Translations under genes and position numbers: made by a program | In this document: positions 45,801 through 52,849 of the stretch, piece by piece | Numbering within the stretch: the first letter of the stretch is position 1 | Layout of the letters: each line of letters begins with the position of its first letter | Notes under the pieces: generated by a model | The model's database searches: none | Seen by the model: only the letters and a program-made list of their open reading frames with translations | What the model was told of the DNA's origin: nothing | DNA from: Algibacter miyuki | GTDB taxonomy: Bacteria > Bacteroidota > Bacteroidia > Flavobacteriales > Flavobacteriaceae | Reading direction: 5' to 3' (one strand) | DNA: 64,000 nucleotides | Assembly: GCF_042427745.1 (NCBI RefSeq) | Contig: NZ_JBHMFA010000001.1

Positions 45801-46132
45801 TCTTCACTTAAAACAACATCGTGAACATAAGCAGCACCTAAACCTACTATAATATCACTAGTAATGTTACTTCCGTACCCCATAAAAGACACCTCAACCG
45901 TGTAAGGACCTCCTACACGTAAACCGGCTAAATTAAAACGCCCTTCTGGATTAGTAATACTTCCGTATACAGTACCTGAAGGTGTATGCGTAGCAACTAC
46001 TGTTGCTCCCATAACAGGACCCTCAGCATCTGTAACGCGCCCACTCATCCTTGAGGTCGTTACTTGCGCCATCATGACTGTTGTGCATAGCAATGCTACA
46101 GACATTAATAAAAATTGTTTGATTTTCTTCAT
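42848..46132 (-). CDS. Oar-like TonB-dependent outer-membrane receptor
   Basis: A 1094-residue outer-membrane protein of the Oar type. A signal peptide (about 1-22, TVMMAQ) is followed by a carboxypeptidase-like domain (about 26-108: SGRVTDAEGPVMGATVVATH, PYTVEVSFMGYGS), then a plug with NRSISDIARISPYANGMSMSG and NFIGGGINAITKSGTNKFKG. The long barrel ends in WKLQVGVKYSF. Oar proteins are linked to cell adhesion/development in Myxococcus and to peptide or protein uptake in Bacteroidetes. It is a single-gene unit: no SusD partner is beside it. Its promoter is overlapped by a perfect 16-bp palindrome, so expression may be tightly controlled. Confidence 0.92.
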   Translation of the reverse strand: MKKIKQFLLMSVALLCTTVMMAQVTTSRMSGRVTDAEGPVMGATVVATHTPSGTVYGSITNPEGRFNLAGLRVGGPYTVEVSFMGYGSNITSDIIVGLGAAYVHDVVLSEENVSLSQVVITAKRTKFSTEKTGAVTNISNTQLASMPTVNRSISDIARISPYANGMSMSGGDGRSTNFTVDGANFNNNFGLSSSLPGGGNPISLDAIEEVQVVIAPFDVRQTNFIGGGINAITKSGTNKFKGSAYTYFNNQDMRGNKINGVDFGVRNEESTTTYGITLGGPIIKNKLFFFVNAESVKTPGQVVNWRPSEDGVADLDLSLSRTSIADMELVRNHLLDNYGYDPGSYSDYPADETNKKLLARIDWNINDDHKLSLRYNYVKNQGWNATNGNSNNAGSRNRSMNRISENSMAFSNSTYSMDNIVNSVSLDLNSRISDNLSNQFLATYSKIQDARGTNSSPFPFIDIMNGLDEFDNQIDEPYMSAGYELFTWNNAVNNNTYTVTNNLTYYLDNHTITGGVSFEHQLANNSYMRNGTGYYRYASMEDFLNQAAPRDFALTYGYDGEENPNAEVAFTQLGIYAQDDWNVNDNFKLSFGIRADYLKYKDNLITNNAIKALDFGGTSIDTGEWPEANVQFSPRVGFTWDIKGDQSMKLRGGTGIFSGRLPLVFFTNMPTNSGMVQGSYQANTRYNSDGSVSSVDPALAGLAGPMITDVSEMIDRLNLPNTISPEDGELPSDVNAVATDFKMPQVWKTSLAFDYQVPTSFPMQVTVEGIYTKTLNGVMLKNYNLMQPDATWDRFSGSDNRYIYPDEADITYTDKDAYVLSNTSEGWGAIGNITVKAQPVQDLNLMAAYTYTESKEISGMPGSNAFSAYSGLEAVNGPHLPELQRSQYVVPSKAIASASYKLPWSNNALKSATLINVFYSGYSPSGYSYTYTNDMNGDGVSTDLIYIPKDRGDINFVSTADEDAFFNFMAQDDYLSSHKGEYAEANSARNPWVHSFDLRLSREYYINVGESTNTLQFTFDFINVGNLLNSKWGVEKINRISNNSQILTFEGVDGNNEPTFSFPQVSGEYPVDSYDYDYYFGNAWKLQVGVKYSF

Positions 46133-46171
46133 AATTTTAATTATGTATTAATTTTTTGAAATTAGTCGTTG

Positions 46172-46179
46172 CAAAATTA
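46172..46179 (-). promoter_or_regulatory. -7 element of the Oar-like receptor gene
   Basis: TAATTTTG on the minus strand (46179-46172) fits TAnnTTTG, 39 bases before the ATG. The first T is also the last base of a 16-bp palindrome. Confidence 0.6.
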
Positions 46180-46194
46180 CGCATAATTATGCGT
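46179..46194. promoter_or_regulatory. Perfect 16-bp palindrome, candidate operator of the Oar-like receptor
   Basis: ACGCATAATTATGCGT reads the same on both strands and lies directly upstream of, and touching, the -7 element, inside the -33/-7 spacer region. A dimeric regulator bound here would sit under RNA polymerase. No regulator gene is adjacent. The site has no T-run and is not needed as a terminator, since the pgi terminator is separate. Confidence 0.5.
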
Positions 46195-46230
46195 CCAACA
46201 TTAAGTAAATGTTAATAAATTTAACATTTT

Positions 46231-46274
46231 TCAAAAAAAATAAGGCGTTAATATTAAAAATATTAACGCCTTAT
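46231..46274 (-). terminator. Terminator of pgi
   Basis: ATAAGGCGTTAATAT (46240-46254) pairs over 15 bp with 46260-46274. On the minus strand it is followed by eight T, 30 bases past the pgi stop codon. Confidence 0.9.
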
Positions 46275-46303
46275 CCTGTTTTCTATACGAATTTTATACC
46301 CTT

Positions 46304-47923
46304 TTACTCAGATCGCTTATAATAGCTCAATAAGTTTTGAGTTGAAGAATCGTGAGTATTAGATTCATTTCCACTAAATTCCTGTAAAATTTTAGAGGCT
46401 AATTGCTTACCTAACTCTACACCAAACTGATCATAACTAAAAATATTCCAAATAATACCTTGCACAAATATTTTATGCTCGTACATCGCAATCAGTTTAC
46501 CTAAACTTTCTGGGGATAATTTATTAATGAAAATAGTATTTGTTGGCTTGTTTCCTTGAAATACTTTAAACGGTGTTATTTTTGGGCTTGTACCTTCAGC
46601 AACAACTTCTGCTTCACTTTTACCATTTAATAAAGCTTCGGTTTGTGCTAAAAAGTTAGATATTAACTTATCTTGATGATCTTGATTACCGTGTAACGAC
46701 TTTGTAAAACCAATAAAATCGGCAGGAATTAATTTTGTTCCTTGATGTATTAATTGGAAAAAGGCATGTTGCGAATTGGTTCCTGGCTCTCCCCAAATAA
46801 TAGTACCCGTTTGGTAATCTATTGGGTTTCCATTTCTATCTACACTTTTACCATTACTTTCCATAATACCTTGTTGTAAATAGGTCGCAAACTGGTTTAA
46901 GTATTGAGAATATGGAATGATAGCTTCACTTTCGGCACCAAAGAAATTGTTATACCAAACACTGATTAAAGCCAATATCACAGGAATATTTGAATCGAAA
47001 TCCTCATTTTTAAAATGCTCGTCCATTTTATTAGCTCCTTTCAGTAAGCTATCAAAATTTTCGTAACCCACAGCCAAGCTAACACTTAACCCTACAGCAC
47101 TCCATAATGAAAAACGACCACCAACCCAGTCCCACATTGGAAAAATATTGTTGCCATCTATTCCAAAACCTTTTACTTTTTCAATATTAGTTGACACCGC
47201 AACAAAATGTTTTGCAATAGCATCATCATTAGCGGTTTTTAAAAACCATGCTTTTAATGTATTGGCATTAGAAAGTGTTTCTTGGGTTGTAAATGTTTTA
47301 GACACAATAACAAACAACGTTGTTTCTGGATCTAGTTTTTTAATGACTTCATTAACATGATCGCCATCTACATTACTTACAAAATGCGTTGTTAAATGAT
47401 TTTTATAATATTGAAGCGAATCGACAACCATAGCAGGTCCAAGATCGGAACCTCCAATACCAATATTTACAATATCAGTAAATGCTTTTCCGGTATAGCC
47501 TTTTCTGCTTCCGCTTACCACTTCATTTGTAAACCCTTCAATTTTTTGTTTTACTTGATATATTTCTGGCATTACATTTACACCATCCACTTTAAAATCG
47601 GCATCCTTTGGCGCTCTTAATGCGGTATGTAAAACAGATCTACCTTCTGTTTCATTTATGGTTTCACCTGAAAACTGACTTTTAATAGCATCTTTCAACT
47701 TCACATCACCGGCTAACTGTAATAAATACTTTAGCGTTTCTTCAGTGATTCTATTTTTAGAAAAATCAACATAAAAATCATCCCACTTTACTGTGAATTT
47801 ATTTGCACGCTCACCATCTTTAGCAAACAAATCTTTCATGTGCACATCTTTTACGGCTTCAAAATGCGCTTGTAATTTTTTCCAAGAAGCTGTTGTAGTC
47901 GGGTTTACGTTAGGTAATGCCAT
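46304..47923 (-). CDS. pgi: Glucose-6-phosphate isomerase
   Basis: A 539-residue glycolytic enzyme interconverting glucose-6-phosphate and fructose-6-phosphate in the cytoplasm. Family signatures are present: DIVNIGIGGSDLGPAMV (sugar-phosphate binding, about 150-166), the FVIVSKTFTTQETL phosphate-loop segment, WGEPGTNSQHAFFQLIHQGT with the catalytic Glu and His, and a late Lys in YDQFGVELGKQLA. Length and order are those of the long bacterial/eukaryotic type. It is 21 bases downstream of the M23 peptidase gene and ends the unit with a strong terminator. Confidence 0.95.
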   Translation of the reverse strand: MALPNVNPTTTASWKKLQAHFEAVKDVHMKDLFAKDGERANKFTVKWDDFYVDFSKNRITEETLKYLLQLAGDVKLKDAIKSQFSGETINETEGRSVLHTALRAPKDADFKVDGVNVMPEIYQVKQKIEGFTNEVVSGSRKGYTGKAFTDIVNIGIGGSDLGPAMVVDSLQYYKNHLTTHFVSNVDGDHVNEVIKKLDPETTLFVIVSKTFTTQETLSNANTLKAWFLKTANDDAIAKHFVAVSTNIEKVKGFGIDGNNIFPMWDWVGGRFSLWSAVGLSVSLAVGYENFDSLLKGANKMDEHFKNEDFDSNIPVILALISVWYNNFFGAESEAIIPYSQYLNQFATYLQQGIMESNGKSVDRNGNPIDYQTGTIIWGEPGTNSQHAFFQLIHQGTKLIPADFIGFTKSLHGNQDHQDKLISNFLAQTEALLNGKSEAEVVAEGTSPKITPFKVFQGNKPTNTIFINKLSPESLGKLIAMYEHKIFVQGIIWNIFSYDQFGVELGKQLASKILQEFSGNESNTHDSSTQNLLSYYKRSE

Positions 47924-47944
47924 AGATTAATCGTTTAGTTTAGT

Positions 47945-49237
47945 TTAGTTAATACTTTGTTTTATTGTTGGTTTCGCTGGATCTTGATCTTCAAAAACTT
48001 CATCTAAGAAATCAACAGCATCCAACTGTTTTTTTATAGGTTCTATAAATTGTAAATATTCTACTTTTAATGAATCGGAAATGCCTTTAGCTTCAGGCAA
48101 TTTTTCTCTAAACGGATCCACTTGTTTTCCGTTTTTCCAGAAACGATAGCAAACATGGGGTCCACCGGTATTCCCTGTCATACCAACCCAACCAATAATA
48201 TCACCTTGCTTTACAAATTGCCCAGGTTTTACATTACGTTTTTGCATGTGCAAGTATTGGGTTTCATAAGTGGCATTGTGACGTATTTTTACATAATTTC
48301 CGTTACCACCAGCATAGTCCGATTTACTTACTGTTCCGTTGGCTGTTGCCATAATAGGCGTACCAACTGGTGCTGCAAAATCGGTTCCTTTGTGCGGACG
48401 CAGTTTAAATCCGTAATAAGCAATACGTCTATTTAAATTATAACGTGACGATATTCTACTAAATTTAACTGGCGCTTTCAAGAAGGCGCGACGTAAGTTT
48501 TTAGCTTCATCATTAAAATAATCTACAATACCTTTAGCCGAATCGGTAACAAATTTAAAGGCATAAAAAGGTTCGCTATTATGTTCAAAATAGGCCGCTT
48601 TTACATTATGAACTCCGGCATAAATAGTATCATCAATAAACTTATCAGTATAAATAACTTTAAACCGATCGCCCTTTTGCAACCGTCTAAAATCTATAGT
48701 CCAAGCATAAATTTCATCAGCCATTTTATAAGCTAAACGTTGACTTAAACCTTGTTCTTCCAAAGTTGCAGAAATACTACTATTAATAACACCTGTTGCT
48801 GTTTTTTCAACATACTTTATAGCCTTTCTGCTAGTATAAGCATGGATCGAATCTTGAAAATTAATCACCACAAATTCCTCAACATTAGGCTGATAAATAA
48901 AACATTTAGGTGTTTCTAAAGAATCTTTAGCGCACAAAAGCGTGTACGGTTTTCCTACTTGAAGGTATCGAATATCAAAAGTATCCTTAGCTTTTTCGGC
49001 AATATTAAATATTTTTGGGTAAGACACATGGTTACGGTCTAGTATTTTACCAAAAGTATCACCATTTTTAATAGTGTCACGTTTTACAATAAAATCGTCT
49101 AAATTAAAACCAAACTCAATATTTTCTTCTGGTTCTTCAACAACGGCTACCTCTTCAACCTCAACTTGTTTTTCATCATCCTTACAACTCACAAAAAACA
49201 CTGTAAATACTAATAGAATTATAAATCTGTGCCCCAC
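47945..49237 (-). CDS. M23 family cell-wall peptidase lipoprotein with a Cys in place of a zinc-ligand His
   Basis: An envelope peptidase of the LytM/M23 type. The frame is open to an ATG at 49315, but that would overlap the tryptophan dioxygenase gene by 97 bases and give a long charged n-region. A GTG at 49237 gives a short lipoprotein signal (GHRFIILLVFTVFFVSC), and an ATG at 49261 is the other choice. With 49315 numbering, an OapA/LysM-like N-terminal region (about 70-130) precedes the M23 domain: His308 and Asp312 (RPHKGTDFA), His356 (QYLHMQ), His387 and Cys389 in GPHVCYRF. The usual motif is HxH, so the third zinc ligand is Cys here. It may still bind zinc. Cell-wall remodelling is the likely role. 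Confidence 0.82.
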   Translation of the reverse strand: MGHRFIILLVFTVFFVSCKDDEKQVEVEEVAVVEEPEENIEFGFNLDDFIVKRDTIKNGDTFGKILDRNHVSYPKIFNIAEKAKDTFDIRYLQVGKPYTLLCAKDSLETPKCFIYQPNVEEFVVINFQDSIHAYTSRKAIKYVEKTATGVINSSISATLEEQGLSQRLAYKMADEIYAWTIDFRRLQKGDRFKVIYTDKFIDDTIYAGVHNVKAAYFEHNSEPFYAFKFVTDSAKGIVDYFNDEAKNLRRAFLKAPVKFSRISSRYNLNRRIAYYGFKLRPHKGTDFAAPVGTPIMATANGTVSKSDYAGGNGNYVKIRHNATYETQYLHMQKRNVKPGQFVKQGDIIGWVGMTGNTGGPHVCYRFWKNGKQVDPFREKLPEAKGISDSLKVEYLQFIEPIKKQLDAVDFLDEVFEDQDPAKPTIKQSIN

Positions 49238-50136
49238 TCTTCTTTCTCTTTCTCTGTCCATAAATCTGGAAAAAATATTCTTTTTTGATATTTTGGGTGC
49301 ATGTATTTCACCCATTCGCTGCCACCAGTTGCCTCGGCGGTTTTGCCGTTAATATTTAAATAATGATTTGCCGTTTTATAATGAGCCATAACCCATTTTA
49401 TATTTACCGTATAATCGTAATGTTTCATAGCATTTATCAAGTCTTCATTAGCTTGCGAAGCTTCCGGAAGACCCTTAAATTTAGTCCATAAATTGTTATG
49501 CTGATAAAACTTTGTAAATCTAATAAATTCATCTTTATATCGCGCCTCAAAATCTGATAATGTCCGAGTTTTTTTACCCGTTGAATAATCTTTACCCGCG
49601 GCTTGCCAATACAAATGCTCAAAAGCATTCTCATACGATGATTCTCTATCAATGGTATCTCTAAAACGTTTATCAATCAAGTTGATTAACTCTGTAGAAG
49701 CAAATTCAATTTTTCTGTATTGCGCACTTTGAAAACCACTTGCTGGTGTTAATGTAGTTCTAAATTTATTGTATTGTTCCACATCCATGCCGTCTTTCAT
49801 AATACTAAAAGACGATGTAAGCACATCAAAATAGCGACTTATACGCATTATTTTAATGGTAAACGTTTCGGTATCAATATTGTCGTGATTGGCAATTTGT
49901 TCCATTTCCGAAAGCACCATTTTAAACAATAGCTCATTCACCTGGTGATACATAATAAAAACCAACTCGTCTGGAAATACTGTGCGTTGTACCTGTAAAT
50001 TTAACAAAGCATCCGTTTGTATATAATCCCAATAATTAATGGGCTTACTGTGCAGAAGTCCTTCTAAATGCACATTAACGTCTTGGTCAATGGCATCGTA
50101 CTTTTCTTTAAGTTGATTGGATATTTTAGTGTTCAA
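49219..50136 (-). CDS. Tryptophan 2,3-dioxygenase
   Basis: A 305-residue haem enzyme that opens the indole ring of tryptophan to N-formylkynurenine, the first step of the kynurenine route. Features are PDELVFIMYHQVNELLFKMV (active-site His and substrate contacts), RTTLTPASGFQSAQYRKIEF (the family TPxSGFQSxQFR motif) and the C-terminal WVMAHYKTANHYL with a proximal-haem His, followed by TGGSEWVKYM. It lies 6 bases after a DUF3108 gene and its 3' end overlaps the M23 gene start. No kynureninase or formamidase gene is in the window. Confidence 0.9.
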   Translation of the reverse strand: MNTKISNQLKEKYDAIDQDVNVHLEGLLHSKPINYWDYIQTDALLNLQVQRTVFPDELVFIMYHQVNELLFKMVLSEMEQIANHDNIDTETFTIKIMRISRYFDVLTSSFSIMKDGMDVEQYNKFRTTLTPASGFQSAQYRKIEFASTELINLIDKRFRDTIDRESSYENAFEHLYWQAAGKDYSTGKKTRTLSDFEARYKDEFIRFTKFYQHNNLWTKFKGLPEASQANEDLINAMKHYDYTVNIKWVMAHYKTANHYLNINGKTAEATGGSEWVKYMHPKYQKRIFFPDLWTEKEKEEWGTDL

Positions 50137-50142
50137 AATTTT

Positions 50143-50925
50143 TTAATTTTTAACAACAATATTAAACGGATGTTTCAAGCCTTTAAAAGCTTCTAAATCT
50201 GCTCGAAGCGAGCCCACAGCCAAATCGGCCTTGATGCGCAAAGGTAATTTATTTTTATCTTTAGAAACCCAAAGCGATAAACTTTCTTCCTCTTTAAAAA
50301 CGCGACCTGCCATAACATATGGTCTAAAAACTAAGGTGTTTACAGATCCAAAATCAGTCTCAATAACTTCTTCACCTAAATATTGCAATTTAAATCCATA
50401 ATTCTCCTCGTCAAAAAACATATCAATTTTAACCTCATCGCCCACTTTTAAATTCTCGGTATCTAAATTATTTCGCAAGTAATAAAACGTAGACACCATA
50501 TCCTGAATATTAGGTTTGGTATCAATAACCATCTTGGTATTATGTTTTTTATTATTAACGTGCGCTTTATTGTTTACCTGATCAAAATCAATTTCCAAAT
50601 CTTTGGTATGCCCACCTTCATCAATATTCCTAATGAATTTATAAGGCAGAATCGTTTTTTTATCAAAATAACTCTCATAACGATCTGTCACCTTAAAAAA
50701 CCACTTAATCATACCTGTAGTCCAGCCTTTTCCAACCACATGATACACTGGCTTCCCGTTTAAAGTTTTATCATTCACCGTCAACGTTGCATTTCCTGCC
50801 TTAAGCCAATTACTATAACTCATTCTAAACTTAAACCATTCACCATCCTGAAACGCCGATTCCTTTTGCGAAAACCCGCTTTGCGCAACAAAAACTAAAG
50901 TGAATATAAGTAGTATTTTTTTCAT
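50143..50925 (-). CDS. DUF3108 periplasmic protein
   Basis: A 260-residue exported protein. An ATG at 50940 adds five residues, but MKKILLIFTLVFVAQSGFSQ at 50925 is the better signal start. The mature part is beta-rich with WFKFRMSYSNWLKAGNATLT, VVGKGWTTGMIKWFFKVTDR, DRYESYFDKKTILPYKFIRN, VSTFYYLRNN and the late SLWVSKDKNKLPLRIKADLA, all typical of DUF3108. The family is conserved in Bacteroidetes and Proteobacteria with unknown function. It starts a probable four-gene unit with tryptophan dioxygenase, the M23 peptidase and pgi. Confidence 0.85.
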   Translation of the reverse strand: MKKILLIFTLVFVAQSGFSQKESAFQDGEWFKFRMSYSNWLKAGNATLTVNDKTLNGKPVYHVVGKGWTTGMIKWFFKVTDRYESYFDKKTILPYKFIRNIDEGGHTKDLEIDFDQVNNKAHVNNKKHNTKMVIDTKPNIQDMVSTFYYLRNNLDTENLKVGDEVKIDMFFDEENYGFKLQYLGEEVIETDFGSVNTLVFRPYVMAGRVFKEEESLSLWVSKDKNKLPLRIKADLAVGSLRADLEAFKGLKHPFNIVVKN

Positions 50926-50940
50926 CTGTATCTGAGTCAT

Positions 50941-51380
50941 ATCATGTAACTTTTTAATTGTACAAATATTGTAACAAGCAAGAAATTACAATTACTATTC
51001 CAAAAATAGAAAAATTAAATCAACTGCCCGTATTTATAAGAAGCTCTTAACATTAAAATGTTACATCTACAAGTGAATAAAGGCTTCGAACCTATTTGTT
51101 TCTATAAAAATAATTTAGGTGTTCCCCGTTGGATCGGCTTTATTAGTGGGTTTCTATTTTAAATTAGGAAACTTATGAATATAACTATTTCACTACTCAT
51201 TCTGTTTGTTTTTTTTAAGAAAACAAACAGGATTTCAAAACAAACCTTTCAATCTCTAAATCAGGACAATCTGCCAACAGCGTTTTATTACACTCAAAAA
51301 AAAGCCTGTCTAATTTAAAAAATCAGACAAGCTTTATATTATACATCAATTAGAATCAGAAATTACAAATCCTTCAATCT
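50941..51380. other. Intergenic region between the DUF3108 gene and hpd
   Basis: No gene longer than 40 codons is credible in these 440 bases. They hold a 10-bp inverted repeat (CTGTTTGTTT at 51202-51211 with 51221-51230), the hpd terminator, and upstream DNA of the DUF3108 gene, for which no clean -7 element was found. A 34-codon frame at 51059-51163 has no recognisable features. Confidence 0.5.
51296..51335 (-). terminator. Terminator of hpd
   Basis: An imperfect hairpin (AAAGC, TGTCT, ATTT paired with AAAT, AGACA, GCTTT) lies 46 bases past the hpd stop and is followed on the minus strand by a T-run. Confidence 0.75.
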
Positions 51381-52541
51381 CTAAAGCGTTCCTCTACTCG
51401 CTTGTTCGCGTTCGATAGATTCAAACAAGGCTTTAAAATTACCGGCTCCAAAACCTTTTGCTCCCATACGCTGAATGATTTCAAAAAACAACGTTGGCCT
51501 GTCTTCCACAGGTTTTGTGAAAATTTGAAGTAAATAACCTTCCTCATCGGCATCAATCATGATACCTAATTTTTTCAAAGCTTCAATATCTTCTCGTAAC
51601 TCATGGCTATAGGTTTCCAATCTTCCCGGTACAGCACGGTAATATTCCTCTGGTGGAATAGACAAAAACTCCACGCCTTTAGATTTTAATTGGCTTACCG
51701 TAGCAATAATATCATCCGTAGCAACAGCTATATGTTGTACGCCAGCACCTTCGTAAAAATCGAGATATTCTTCAATTTGCGAACGTTTTTTTCCTTTTGC
51801 AGGTTCGTTTATCGGAAATTTTATGCGGCCATTACCGTTACTCATCACTTTACTCATAAGTGCAGAATATTCGGTATGGATTTGTTTATCATCAAAGGAT
51901 AAAAAGTTTTCAAAGCCCATAACGTCTTCATACCATTTCACCCAAGTATTCATTTGTCCCCAACCTACATTACCAACCATGTGATCAATGTATTTCAGTC
52001 CGGCTGATTCTGGATTATAGTCCGATTCCCAAGCACGAAATCCAGGTAAAAAAGTACCGTTGTAATTTTTTCGTTCTACAAAAATATGCACCGTTTCTCC
52101 ATATGTATAAATACCCGCACGAACCACTTCGCCATGCTCATCTTTTTCTACCGTAACATCCATGTACGATTTCGCACCACGACTTATAGTTTCTTTATAA
52201 GCTTGACGTGCATCATCCACCCATAATGCCACAACTTTTACGCCGTCTCCATGTTTTACAATGTGGTCGTTTATTTTAGATGTGCTATTTAGCGGCGTGG
52301 TAAGTACCAATTTAATTTTATCTTGTTTTAACACATAACTTACAGAATCTTTGGAGCCTGTTTCCAAACCTTTATAAGCGTATGACTGAAATCCAAAAGC
52401 CGTTTTATAAAAATGTGCAGCTTGTTTAGCGTTACCCACGTAAAACTCCACATAATCGGTACCTAAAAGCGGTAAGAAATCTTGCGCACCTTCAAATATT
52501 TTTTCTAAACCGTAGTTTACTGATTTTATATCTTTTGCCAT
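51381..52541 (-). CDS. hpd: 4-hydroxyphenylpyruvate dioxygenase
   Basis: A 386-residue non-haem iron enzyme that turns 4-hydroxyphenylpyruvate into homogentisate in tyrosine breakdown. Two vicinal-oxygen-chelate domains are visible: DYVEFYVGNAKQAAHFYKTA at the start of the first, and the second with YIDHMVGNVGWGQMNTWVKW (iron His), GVQHIAVATDDIIATV (iron His) and TLFFEIIQRMGAKGFGAGNF (iron Glu and the family tail). All iron ligands are present. It lies 308 bases from hmgA, in the same direction and next in the pathway. Its upstream region contains a structured element rather than a clean promoter. Confidence 0.95.
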   Translation of the reverse strand: MAKDIKSVNYGLEKIFEGAQDFLPLLGTDYVEFYVGNAKQAAHFYKTAFGFQSYAYKGLETGSKDSVSYVLKQDKIKLVLTTPLNSTSKINDHIVKHGDGVKVVALWVDDARQAYKETISRGAKSYMDVTVEKDEHGEVVRAGIYTYGETVHIFVERKNYNGTFLPGFRAWESDYNPESAGLKYIDHMVGNVGWGQMNTWVKWYEDVMGFENFLSFDDKQIHTEYSALMSKVMSNGNGRIKFPINEPAKGKKRSQIEEYLDFYEGAGVQHIAVATDDIIATVSQLKSKGVEFLSIPPEEYYRAVPGRLETYSHELREDIEALKKLGIMIDADEEGYLLQIFTKPVEDRPTLFFEIIQRMGAKGFGAGNFKALFESIEREQASRGTL

Positions 52542-52686
52542 GTTGTTTTTATTTAATTATTTGTTTACTTCCCTTTTGAGTCGCTTTTATCTGTAATGAA
52601 TTGGCTGACTCTGTATTTTCTTAATACTCGTAATATTCTGTTGGATTTGAATGTTTTTTGGTTAAGATTGAACTTTATTGATGGTT

Positions 52687-52831
52687 TAGCCCTGATTGCA
52701 GTGGCATCCTTTTTGTGTGCTTTAACCATTTTTAAAGAAGAACTGATACTTTATTTTGCAGATTTCACTTAAAAAGCTGCTAAAAATTAGCTTAGCACAT
52801 AAAAAGATATAACGGAAAGCAGGATGAGCTT
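52687..52831 (+). ncRNA. Structured intergenic element between hmgA and hpd (different from the 1254/58606 pair)
   Basis: TAGCCCTG near 52687 can pair with CAGGATGAGCT near 52820, closing the element. ATCCTTTTTGTGTGC near 52707-52721 pairs with GCACATAAAAAGAT at 52795-52808 as an inner hairpin. About 75 bases of AT-rich DNA fill the middle. The ACGGAAAGCAGG block and the GCCCTGATT block are, to my memory, frequent in flavobacterial intergenic DNA with variable inner hairpins. Only one copy is in the window. Its strand and any promoter are unknown. Confidence 0.5.
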
Positions 52832-52849
52832 CAAACAATAATTTTCAAG

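Noticed and set aside
51080..51150. GGTTCGAAGCC-like string on the minus strand that resembles a tRNA T-loop
   Set aside because: The T-stem does not pair, and no anticodon arm or acceptor stem fits around it.
51059..51163. 34-codon open frame starting MLHLQVNKGF
   Set aside because: No signal, domain or homologue recognised, no promoter, and it is short in AT-rich DNA; treated as chance.
51202..51230. 10-bp inverted repeat CTGTTTGTTT considered as a terminator
   Set aside because: No gene end is close enough and the hpd terminator is a separate hairpin; it may be a remnant only.
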